DNA of 64,000 nt from Planctomycetota bacterium (GTDB lineage: Bacteria; Planctomycetota; Phycisphaerae; UBA1845). The stretch spans positions 1-64,000 of the forward strand of contig JAJRWX010000009.1 of assembly GCA_024276605.1 (NCBI GenBank). Direction: 5' to 3'. This document shows, one piece after another, positions 46,612-55,161 of this stretch. Both the position numbers and the translations under genes were made by a program. The notes beneath the pieces are model-generated. The model did not search any database. It was not told the origin of the DNA and worked only from the letters and a program-made list of their open reading frames with translations. Position 1 is the stretch's first letter. The number at the start of each line of letters is the position of its first letter.

Positions 46612-47154
46612 GTTAGTTATTCGAGTCACTTCCACTTTATCATACCTGCGGTTATGTCTTTAGGACATGCAGCAATCTACCATACCGAGCCGCACGCTTC
46701 AGCTTGCGCGGAGCTTCAATATTCAAGCAAGCTATGGGAAACACAACGCACACCTAACTTCCAGCCGGTTACACCTCCGAAGTTTCACCACGGCTCTTCA
46801 AATACTCGCGCACATACAGTTATACATCGGTAATAGCCAACGTCACGCCAAGCCCGCCGCTACCCACCATTATCGCTCCAAACTTCAACCGTGCAGCCTC
46901 AGACCGTAGCATACTCAATAATTCAATAAACAACGTTGTATCGTCAATTGACACAATAAGAATCATATTCCCGGACGCTATAGTAGGATAGAGCTTACCC
47001 TAGCTCAGTCATGTAACATTAGATGTATACTGTCACCGATCACTTCAAAACCAACCATCGATCGATAATAGAACAAATCTCCCGTCCAACAGTGAGCCGG
47101 ACATCTCGATAGCCTTTCAAAGGGTGTGATTCGGTTGCTGGAGATGGGCGGTTA
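46612..47154. other. 543-base spacer with one palindromic repeat
   Basis: No gene is supported. A REP-like element lies at 46687-46713. The small plus-strand ORF 46667-46909 has no ribosome site or family features. Confidence 0.5.
46687..46713. repeat. REP-like palindrome
   Basis: gagccgcacgcttcagcttgcgcgg contains CGCACGCT/AGCTTGCG, with one internal mismatch at the same place as the copy at 40852. Confidence 0.5.
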
Positions 47155-48978
47155 TTACGATTGCCTGTCCAGTTCTTGTTGGTAGCTGTGCATGACGGCA
47201 CGGCGCGTGATGAGACCTAAGACGGGGCCGGATTACAAATCCTCGACAACGGGTAGCGACTCGACATCGCTGCGAGCGAATTTATCCAGTACGACGTCCA
47301 ATGTTTCGTTGGGCGTAACCGGCGATATACCGGAGCGCATGAGTTCTTGCACGATGAGCAGGGACACCGCCTCGGGTTGTAATAGTGCGGTACGTACGTC
47401 ACGTCCGGTGACGATGCCGAGTAAGGCATCTTGATCGTCCACAACGACAAAATCGGTGGCTTCAGTCTTAGCTGCTAAGTCCAAGAGTTGCTGCAAAGGG
47501 TCTGCGGGGTGGACGAATGCCGTATCCATCCGGCGAACATCCGAGACGGTAATTCTTCGCAGGATGGTCAAATCGGTGATTGATCCAACGCGCACACCAC
47601 GACGTCGTAGTTTTAGCGTATATATACTATCGCGCAACATCGTTTGTGCGCCCGCTGTAGCGATAATTGCAGCGAACATGACGGGGAGAATGACTTTAGG
47701 TTCGCGCGTGATTTCATAAAGCATGACGATGGCGGTAAGTGGCGCATGGGTTGTCCCGGCGATTAGGGCGGCCATACCGACCAGCGCATAAGCACTGACG
47801 TGTGAAGGGTCTATCCATCCTATCCCGGCCAAGGCCATACCGAAAGCAGCACCGAGTGTGGCACCGAGTAATAATGATCGCGCAAAGACACCACCGGAAC
47901 CTCCACTACCGAGCGTAAAACAGGTAGCCAAAGTTTTCAGACCGAACAACAAAAGCAGCCAACCCACCGAAGATGTTAATACATCTTGACTAAGTAAAAA
48001 GTTAATCGCGGGATAACCGTTACCAAAAAAGGCCGGAACGGAGGCATCTTGAGACATGGTGACGAAGATCGCGCCGCTGGTACCAAGTAGGGCTGCGCCG
48101 ATGGCGGGCTTCATAAATTCGGGTATGCGAAGCCAATCGGAAAAGTCTTCGGTAAGGTACAACGCGCGAATGAAAAGGACCGCGGCTATAGCGGCTAACA
48201 GCCCGAGTATCAGGAAAAACGGCAATTCATACCCCGAAAATAGATAACCGGCATCACGCAAGGCGCTCACTTCGAAAATGGCTGTGTCATCCAAACGAAG
48301 TGCATGCATGACTGAACAACTGATGACACTACTGAAGACGATGGGCGAGAACGTTTTGAAGGAGAAATCACGAAGAAAAATTTCCAGGGCAAACATGACG
48401 CCGGCGATGGGTGCATTAAAGATAGCGGCGATACCTGCAGAAACACCACAAGCCACGACGATACCCATTTGTCGTGGATGAATTTGTAAAAATTGGCCCG
48501 TACGACTACCCAAAGCTGCACCAATTTGCACGATCGGCCCCTCGGTTCCGGCAGAACCGCCTGATCCGATAGTTAACGCACTGGCGACGGCCTTAGCGGC
48601 GGCCACGCGACCTCTGATAATGCCGGATTTTCTTGTCATGGCATCCATGACTTCGGGGACGCCGTGCCCTTTGGCTTCTTTGGCGAAAGCACTGGTGATG
48701 ATGCCCACGGCTAAACCGCCGACTGCCGGTATAAGAATCAGCATCCAGACCCGGCCATGATAGAGCCCCGTGCTGTCACCGTGACCGTAAGCAAAAACAT
48801 GGGCTGACTCGATCAGATTAAAAAATAAATGCGCGAAGACGCCGGTCATGCCACCAATAAAGATGGACACAAGAATGAGAAAATACTCATCACCGAAACC
48901 AACCCGGGCAATCAAACGCGCCAGGCGATTGCGTGTTCGCTGGCCACGCACGGCTAATCGTTTAATTTTAGTAGTCAA
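47155..48978 (-). CDS. ClC-type chloride channel/transporter with C-terminal CBS pair, interrupted by TAA
   Basis: The annotated ORF (48978 to 47233, 581 residues) has a full ClC core. It contains KGHGVPEVM in place of GSGIP, GSGGSAGTEGP with the gating Glu, GSGGSGGVFARSLLLG, and TTHAPLTAIVMLYEITRE. Two CBS domains follow from about residue 450. The frame hits a TAA right after LPVVEDL, in the middle of the second CBS domain, yet it continues in register for 25 more codons (SGPVLGLITRRAVMHSYQQELDRQS) to a second TAA at 47155. That continuation matches normal CBS ends, so the gene probably carried a sense codon (perhaps Gln) at 47233-47235. The channel core is intact, and the product may be merely shortened. 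Confidence 0.85.
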
Positions 48979-49204
48979 CAGGGAACCTCTACGTAATCGC
49001 TATTAATCGTACCATACCATATAAAGGCGGCGTGCTGACAAACATGCGGGTGTTAAACATGAGGGTTCGAGAGTAAATAAGTTTCCCGGTTTCACGCAGC
49101 GACCGACGAGTCGGAATGATAGTCCGACTAGAAGTCGTTTGTTCATGGTAACACCACACGTGCGGAAGACCACTTCCTTGACGCGCGGTTCGACTGGTAG
49201 CACC

Positions 49205-49226
49205 GCACGGGCAAAAAAACCCGTGG
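49205..49226. other. Hairpin with A/T run in its loop
   Basis: CACGGG/CCCGTG arms enclose CAAAAAAA (plus strand) 35 bases after the tatC stop. The homopolymer is in the loop rather than after the stem, so it is not a standard terminator. The surrounding 48979-49260 spacer has no supported gene. Confidence 0.35.
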
Positions 49227-49260
49227 CTCAGTTCGTATTGAATAATCCAGCGCCGTCATA

Positions 49261-50280
49261 CTATCGGCGTAGTGTTAGTTTGGAAACAAGTAGCCCTGTT
49301 TCAAATAAGAGATACATTGGCCCGGCAAGCAATAGCTGGCTAACGACGTCCGGGGGGGTAAGCATAGCTGACAATACCACCATAGCTAATAGTACGTAGC
49401 GACGACCTTTTTTCATGGTCTCTACGGGGACGATGCCCGACCAGGCCAGGAAAAAGACAGCGATGGGAGTCTCGAAGGCAATACCAAAAGCCAGGGCTAA
49501 GGTGAGCACGAAAGAGATATACGAATCTAGGGCGAATTGGCTTTTCATGGGTGCATCACGAGCACCTAGTTGCAGGGGGACGGAGAAAATATCCGTCGTG
49601 GTTTTGAACATGAGGCGCCGGGTGGTGGTATTGATCCACCAATCGCCGGGTTTGGGGGATGGTGGATCTTCGGCCAAAGCAGACATTGTGGTTGATGTGG
49701 TAATATCACCGACTGGTGGCGTATCGGCATGCTCAGGGAGAACCATTTGCTCGAAACGAGAGGGCTGTAAATCCGGCAAATCAAAGCCGGCGTTAAAGGT
49801 GATGAAAAATTGTAGGACGATCGGCAATACGATGTAATATAGAAACAACACCCCTATGACAAAAAGAGCTAATGACGATGGAGCGAGTGTTCGAACGAAT
49901 CGTTTTTCGTGTGTGTGTAATCCCGATTGGATGAAAGACCAGAATTGATAGATCATCCAAGGCATCGCAATTATCAAACCTGATAGGAATGAAATTTTCA
50001 GATAAGCCACAAAACCACCCATGGGGGATAAGACCATCAAAGATGGTTGTAGTCCGTTGGCGTATTGCACGGTGAGCAGTGGGTTGCAAACGATTTCAAG
50101 AATATATTTCCCTATCGAAAAGGATAGGATGGCGGCTAAGACAACGCCCAAGAGTGCACGTATAAGATAATTTCGCAACTCGTCGAGATGGTCGCCGAAC
50201 GACATACGCGAATGGGCAAAGGGGTCTTGAACGCTATCGGTCGAAGCGTTTGAACCTGGTTCTGAGTTATTTTGCGTCAT
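49261..50280 (-). CDS. tatC: Twin-arginine translocase subunit TatC
   Basis: TatC is the receptor of the Tat pathway that exports folded proteins. The 339-residue product shows the N-terminal MSFGDHLDELRNYLIRALLGV (HLDELR signature near residue 30), the LVLSPMGGFVAYLKISFLSG segment with the usual FxxxxK region, PWMIYQFWSFIQSGL, and later helices ending in LTPPDVVSQLLLAGPMYLLFETGL. TatC is usually about 250 residues; the extra length comes from a 35-residue tail before HLDELR and a periplasmic insertion of about 75 residues (about 170-245) containing GDWWINTTTRRLMF. No tatA or tatB gene is next to it. Confidence 0.93.
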   Translation of the reverse strand: MTQNNSEPGSNASTDSVQDPFAHSRMSFGDHLDELRNYLIRALLGVVLAAILSFSIGKYILEIVCNPLLTVQYANGLQPSLMVLSPMGGFVAYLKISFLSGLIIAMPWMIYQFWSFIQSGLHTHEKRFVRTLAPSSLALFVIGVLFLYYIVLPIVLQFFITFNAGFDLPDLQPSRFEQMVLPEHADTPPVGDITTSTTMSALAEDPPSPKPGDWWINTTTRRLMFKTTTDIFSVPLQLGARDAPMKSQFALDSYISFVLTLALAFGIAFETPIAVFFLAWSGIVPVETMKKGRRYVLLAMVVLSAMLTPPDVVSQLLLAGPMYLLFETGLLVSKLTLRR

Positions 50281-50360
50281 ACGTCTGACATTCTATCAAC
50301 AAAAATTACAGGCGCACAAAGGATCAATCCATAGACGATACGCCCTAGATAATTTCGATT

Positions 50361-51668
50361 TTACTGTTTCGTCTCCGTCAGGGAAATCGCCTGGCTGGCA
50401 TGCCTGGCTGATAGGATGCGCCGAGGCAATTCTACATCGGAAAAAGTTGACTTAGCCCCGTCCTTCGTCCTACGAATCTGTTCGCGTATCTGCCACGCAC
50501 GGTTGCACCAATTAGCATAGGTGCAGCGTATCGTAGCGCCTGGTTCATCCAGAGAAGCCTGGTACCCGTTCAACCAATCACGCAACTGGTGAACCGATAT
50601 CCGGGCAAGTTCCAACGATTCACCGACACCAATTTTTTCAATGCGGTTGGGGGTAAAACTTATTGGATCAGGCGACACGGGAATATTAATCACTCTATCG
50701 TGCGTACTATACTCCCAGCGAACTTGCGCAAAAGGTAGTCGTGGTCCGAAATTCTTGTTGATGTAAATAGGCTTGTCGGATGCGCAATGTGCTCTTGCGA
50801 TCACGAATTCATTTTCCAAGGAAACGCTGATCGTGCCCATGATCTGATGGCGCGACACCGTAGGCGGCGCTGCTTGGGAAATGTTGATCTGCACTTCGTT
50901 GCTAACGACTCGTCCTACCTTGTCGGCTAATAGCGCAGCGTCGGTCCATTGCGGTGTGTAGTCGAAGATAATGCGATAGGCCCCTTTTTCGTAAAGAGGG
51001 TAGCGTGCCCAACCGCGATTAAACCCTCGTAATGTAATCCGCACTTGGTCTCCCGGTGCCAAGGTATTGACTGTACCGCCTTCGACCCGTTGCTCGACCA
51101 CATGGGATACGTCGGGATATTCTGATATGTCGTCGATGATGATATTGACTTCTGATCCGTCGGGGGCAATGATGCGCAGATATTCCGCGGCGTCTAACAT
51201 GTTGCCAACCTGACGTCCTTCTTTGGTCTTCGCGACTAATGGCGGAACCAGCTCAAATGGAACGCGGGCCGGCAAGTGCGTGAGATTGACAAAAGTCAAT
51301 GTCAGGTCCATAGGCTCATGCCAACGCACGCTTGACGACGAGATAGCCAGGGAGACTTCCACGCCGCTGAACATGAGTGCATCCAGTGTTGTAAGCAGAT
51401 GCTTAGCCCGCAAAGAGATTTCCGCCTGACCTTTTTCGGCAGCTTCTTTGAGAAGTTCATAGGCTTCATTGCCCAAGTTACAAATACGCCGCGATGCTTG
51501 TGCACGTACCTCGTAACTCGTGTTGCCTAGTTGTTCGATCAGTTGACGTATAGCTGATGCGTTAGTGGGAGCATCATCTTCTGTTTTGTTATCCTGGGCT
51601 TTCGACCAGGAGGATCCCATGGCCAATAGGATAGTGAAGGCTACAAGGTTTTTTTGTCTACGTTGCAT
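50361..51668 (-). CDS. Secreted hypothetical protein with HEAT-like N-terminal helices
   Basis: I start it at ATG 51668 (MQRRQKNLVAFTILLAMGSSW), where GGAAG lies 6 bases upstream and a signal peptide begins; the ORF track start would overlap the gene behind it. The 435-residue product has a HEAT-like module (IRQLIEQLGNTSYEVRAQASRRICNLGNEAYELLKEAAEKG), common in secreted planctomycete proteins, and then a beta-rich domain of unknown family (VSLAISSSSVRWHEPMDLTLTFVNLT and on) resembling Ig-like folds. It lies 49 bases downstream of the PhnD-like gene, probably in the same transcript. Function is unknown. Confidence 0.68.
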   Translation of the reverse strand: MQRRQKNLVAFTILLAMGSSWSKAQDNKTEDDAPTNASAIRQLIEQLGNTSYEVRAQASRRICNLGNEAYELLKEAAEKGQAEISLRAKHLLTTLDALMFSGVEVSLAISSSSVRWHEPMDLTLTFVNLTHLPARVPFELVPPLVAKTKEGRQVGNMLDAAEYLRIIAPDGSEVNIIIDDISEYPDVSHVVEQRVEGGTVNTLAPGDQVRITLRGFNRGWARYPLYEKGAYRIIFDYTPQWTDAALLADKVGRVVSNEVQINISQAAPPTVSRHQIMGTISVSLENEFVIARAHCASDKPIYINKNFGPRLPFAQVRWEYSTHDRVINIPVSPDPISFTPNRIEKIGVGESLELARISVHQLRDWLNGYQASLDEPGATIRCTYANWCNRAWQIREQIRRTKDGAKSTFSDVELPRRILSARHASQAISLTETKQ

Positions 51669-51717
51669 GATGATCTTCCATGATCGTAAGATCGAACACA
51701 CCCTGAAAAGTAGCGGC

Positions 51718-52662
51718 TTATTCATTTTGTAAAGATTCAAACCTGGCAAAACCCAGCGCGTGAACGGCATCCACGTTACGGTTGTGGAGCGAAAGTAAAA
51801 GACGACGCACCTTCTCTGTGACACGTTTTTTCGCCGAAGCACAAGCGACAAACACGGCGTCCGGGATACTCTCCGATTCTATCACATCCGTGCGACCAAG
51901 CTCCACGAACTGGTTCTTACTAAACGTATACAGCAGAGGCAACCAGATACCGCCGGTGTCAGGATAGGCATCATACTCCGATGCTTCGATGATACCAGCC
52001 GGGGTACCGAGTCGATAGACAATTTCTTTGGCCGCTTCACGCGAGGAGATATGATTCTGTAAGGCGCCCTCGAAACCAGTGATCGCAAATTCCTGCTGAA
52101 TATCCGATGGCGAGACCCCGGCTTCATCTAATTTTTTGAGTGCGGCGAAAAAGAGAACCGGATCGCGGCGCGGGCCGAATGCAAACTGCTTGCCTTTTAT
52201 ATCCGCCAGTGAGGTAATGCCGGTTCGGGCACCAGCGACTAAGACACCCTGCCTGCGCAAGACTTTTCCTCGGGCAAGCACAGTCAATTCAAGTCCATCG
52301 GCTTGGAACTTGGCGACATCCGCTTGACTGATGATGGCATATTGACATCTTCCGGACTTTAACATGGCTGCAATTTGAAATGGTTTGAGCGGCTCAATTT
52401 TTACGGGGCGAAGCAGCCCAACCGAAATGTCACGCTGCAGCGCGCCCCAGGGTGATTCGCGTTTTATAAACGCCCATTGATTGGTATCGAAAACGCCGGT
52501 GTCGGCATCAGCGATCGCGATGCGAATAGGTTTACCTGTGAATGGCAAAAGGGATTCAAGCTCGAACGGATTCCAAATCAAATCCGTCGTACCGCACCCG
52601 CTGCAATATATGACAAACAAGGAGATGAGTCGCAATAGGTGGCATCTGGTCATCGGCAACAT
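51718..52662 (-). CDS. PhnD-like phosphate/phosphonate-type substrate-binding lipoprotein
   Basis: The 314-residue product has a signal with lipobox-like IYCSGC, then a type II periplasmic-binding fold: RIAIADADTGVF, VKIEPLKPFQIAAMLKSGRCQYAIISQAD, VLVAGARTGITSLADIKGKQFAFGPRRDPVLFFAALKKL, GFEGALQNHISSREAAKEI. The last two segments match the PhnD/TctC-like family (SLADLKGKxxAFxxPxS...). No ABC permease or ATPase gene lies next to it, so it may act as an orphan sensor or work with a transporter elsewhere. The ATG at 52662 has AGG only one base upstream, while an in-frame ATG at 52653 has better spacing. Confidence 0.72.
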   Translation of the reverse strand: MLPMTRCHLLRLISLFVIYCSGCGTTDLIWNPFELESLLPFTGKPIRIAIADADTGVFDTNQWAFIKRESPWGALQRDISVGLLRPVKIEPLKPFQIAAMLKSGRCQYAIISQADVAKFQADGLELTVLARGKVLRRQGVLVAGARTGITSLADIKGKQFAFGPRRDPVLFFAALKKLDEAGVSPSDIQQEFAITGFEGALQNHISSREAAKEIVYRLGTPAGIIEASEYDAYPDTGGIWLPLLYTFSKNQFVELGRTDVIESESIPDAVFVACASAKKRVTEKVRRLLLSLHNRNVDAVHALGFARFESLQNE

Positions 52663-53033
52663 ACCTGGTCAGGGCTACAACTCCGTACATCCTTATACAC
52701 AATAGCGCTGTCACACATCAATTGGTAGTTACTCCAAGCTGATCTAAATATCATCCCAGCGTACGGGAAATGCTTCCTGACGGGCATAGCTAGGTTTTTG
52801 TCCAACCCATCACCACCAACCATGCCCCAGCGCTAGATGCCACAAAAAAAGTGAGCTTGTTATACACACTCCCGGAGTATAAGTCGGCAAAGATGCACCC
52901 ACAACTTTGATCCTGGCGGTTGGCTACTTATCCGGGAGAGTACGACACATCGTAAATACTCATGCCATATTCACATGATGATTAGCTGTGTGATTGGGGT
53001 GACTAACGTATTCATCCGCCATATCATGTACTT
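52663..53033. other. 371-base spacer between divergent genes
   Basis: No gene or clear repeat was seen. It must hold the promoters of the PhnD-like and TMTC-like genes. A TTGTTA/TATAAG pair near 52857-52883 has a spacer of 15 bases, too short to call. Confidence 0.4.
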
Positions 53034-55082
53034 GTGAGAGACGCCGAACCGATAGATTCACCCGATTGCACGCTAACGAACCCCCTGCTTTCGCGTAGCG
53101 GCTCTATAAAAACGTTTCGCTTGGAGAACCGAGAGGATCGTTCGTCTTGGTGGAGATATGTAGTACCAGTGGTCTTGGTGCTGGTTATCATCATGGCCTA
53201 TCTGCCGGCGCTGTTGGCTGGCTATGTCAATTGGGACGACGACAAACTCGTATCCTACAATGTGCATATCACCACATTGTCGTGGGATCATGTGAAGTGG
53301 ATGTGGACAACGTCTTTCGGTGGGCACTTTCAGCCGTTGACCTGGTGGAGTTATGCCATTGATTATGCGCTGTGGGGGCCTGATGCGTTTATTTATCATC
53401 TAACGAATATTCAATGGCATGTCCTGACGGCGCTGGCTTTTTACTTTGTAGCCAGACGGCTGATGTGGGAGGCGACGGGGCGTGCGATGAAGCTCACGGA
53501 CCGTCGTATGGTTTTCGCCGCCGGGGTAGCGACGTTATTGTTCGCGGTACATCCACTGCGCGTCGAGTCAGTAGCCTGGATTGCTGAACGTAGGGATGTA
53601 CTGAGCGGTTTCTTCTATATGGCATCTCTTTCGTGCTATTTGCGGTACACCGCATTACGCGATGAGCCTGACCACTTTGTGGCTGGTAGTACAGCTGTAG
53701 GTGTGCGCACTTGGTTTGTTTTAGCTGTGGCAAGCTGTTTTATATCGCTATTGGCCAAGGCCTCTGCGATGACTTTACCGTTTGTACTATTTGTGATCGA
53801 TCGATATCCACTCAGGCGCCATGTAGAGCATGCGTATCATCAACGCGTGTCGGTGCGACAGATGATGTTGGAAAAAATACCCTTTCTGTTGCTTGCAATA
53901 ACCGCGGCGGGGCGTGCGATTATCGCACAGGAAAAAGGTGGAGCGCTATATACCCTGGGCAGTCACGATGCAATCGCCAGATTGGGCCAAGCGTGCTATG
54001 GGATTGTGTTTTATTTATACAAGACCTTGCTTCCCCTAAACCTTGGACCTTTATATCCGATTCCACCGAGGGAATTACTATTAGGCTCAATGCTTTGGTG
54101 TAGTGGTATGACTTTGGTTTCGATTGTCATTCTCGCATTTTTCTTGCGCAAAAAAATACCCGGCCTGGTGGCAGCATTGATAGTGTATGTCATTGTCGTT
54201 GCACCGATATTGGGTTTTGTACAGAGTGGACCGCAATTGGTGGCGGATCGTTATAGCTATCTTTCGTGCATGAGCTTTGCGGTGCTTGCCAGTGCGGGCG
54301 TACTTCGCATTTTTTCTTCTTCCTGGTGGCAAAATAAAAGCCAACTTCGTTATCTTTCCTTGCTGCTGTTAGTAGGTATCCTAACCTCATCCACACAGGC
54401 TACCATCGCTCAGTGTTACTACTGGACGTCGGATTTTTCCCTTTGGTGGCGCGGGGTATCGATTAGCCCTGATAGTGCGATCGCGCATACCAATTATGCG
54501 GACGCATTGGCTGATCGGTTTAATCCACGGCAGGCAGCATTGCATTATCAACGAGCGTTAGACCTTAACCCTGACGATGCCGTCGCGCTTCATCATTACG
54601 GTGATTTGCAGCGTGATTCCGGACATACTGATGCGGCTATCCGTTTATATTTTGCTGCGCTACGCATAGACCCGAATCGGGGTCGAGCATCATTTTCACT
54701 GGCTCAGTTGCTGCTAGGGAAAAATCGTGCGAAAGACGCTGTCGCCATTTTACATGACACGATTCGTCGTCATCCAAACTTCATCGCAGCGAAAACGTAT
54801 TTAGCTAAAGTCTTATCCATGCACCCTGATGATACCATTCGTGATGGTGAAGAGGCAATGATACTGGCGTCATCGGTTCGTCAGTTATCCCCGGACAATC
54901 CTGCTGCATGGATGACGCTGGCGACAGCACAGGCTGAGGCGCGGCAATTCGATCGAGCGATCACTACGATGACACATGCTATGCTGCTCGCAGAAAAGCA
55001 GGAGGCGGACCGGCTTTTGCTTGAGCTGAAACGCCGTTTGGAACATTTTCAACGTGGTGAACCGATCCGTGTTGGTCCATAG
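53034..55082 (+). CDS. GT-C-fold membrane protein with C-terminal TPR repeats, TMTC-like
   Basis: The 682-residue product starts at GTG. After a 40-residue tail, it has about ten membrane helices (first at about 42-64), with the acidic GT-C-type motif GYVNWDDDKLVSYNVH in the first periplasmic loop, and HPLRVESVAWIAERRDVLSGFFYMAS, a segment I know from bacterial and animal TMTC proteins. The last third (about 480-680) is TPR: ALHYQRALDLNPDDAVALHHYGDLQRDSG, AAIRLYFAALRIDPNRGRASFSLAQLL, DAVAILHDTIRRHPN. Such proteins are proposed O-mannosyltransferases in animals; bacterial members are uncharacterised. It converges on secA. Confidence 0.75.
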   Translation: MRDAEPIDSPDCTLTNPLLSRSGSIKTFRLENREDRSSWWRYVVPVVLVLVIIMAYLPALLAGYVNWDDDKLVSYNVHITTLSWDHVKWMWTTSFGGHFQPLTWWSYAIDYALWGPDAFIYHLTNIQWHVLTALAFYFVARRLMWEATGRAMKLTDRRMVFAAGVATLLFAVHPLRVESVAWIAERRDVLSGFFYMASLSCYLRYTALRDEPDHFVAGSTAVGVRTWFVLAVASCFISLLAKASAMTLPFVLFVIDRYPLRRHVEHAYHQRVSVRQMMLEKIPFLLLAITAAGRAIIAQEKGGALYTLGSHDAIARLGQACYGIVFYLYKTLLPLNLGPLYPIPPRELLLGSMLWCSGMTLVSIVILAFFLRKKIPGLVAALIVYVIVVAPILGFVQSGPQLVADRYSYLSCMSFAVLASAGVLRIFSSSWWQNKSQLRYLSLLLLVGILTSSTQATIAQCYYWTSDFSLWWRGVSISPDSAIAHTNYADALADRFNPRQAALHYQRALDLNPDDAVALHHYGDLQRDSGHTDAAIRLYFAALRIDPNRGRASFSLAQLLLGKNRAKDAVAILHDTIRRHPNFIAAKTYLAKVLSMHPDDTIRDGEEAMILASSVRQLSPDNPAAWMTLATAQAEARQFDRAITTMTHAMLLAEKQEADRLLLELKRRLEHFQRGEPIRVGP

Positions 55083-55099
55083 GTGTATGACATCGAGAC

Positions 55100-55123
55100 G
55101 CCGCGCGGGTTACTAACCGCGGC
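55100..55123. terminator. Hairpin between convergent TMTC-like and secA genes
   Basis: GCCGCG plus GTTA pairs with TAACCGCGGC around a C loop, with a small bulge. It lies between the two stop codons. No T run follows, so it is only terminator-like. Confidence 0.4.
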
Positions 55124-55161
55124 TTGTAAAGATGAAATACCATGCCGTTGAAATATCTGAC

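Noticed and set aside
47233-47235. TAA in the ClC gene as a recoded codon
   Set aside because: TAA is not known to encode selenocysteine or pyrrolysine in bacteria, and many genes here end in TAA; a mutation or error is more likely.
49030-49110. tRNA-like GGTTCGA motif on the plus strand
   Set aside because: The bases around it do not form a T-arm or acceptor stem; no tRNA fold could be drawn.
49205-49226. Hairpin after tatC as a classical terminator
   Set aside because: The A/T run lies in the loop, not after the stem, so it was listed only as a hairpin.
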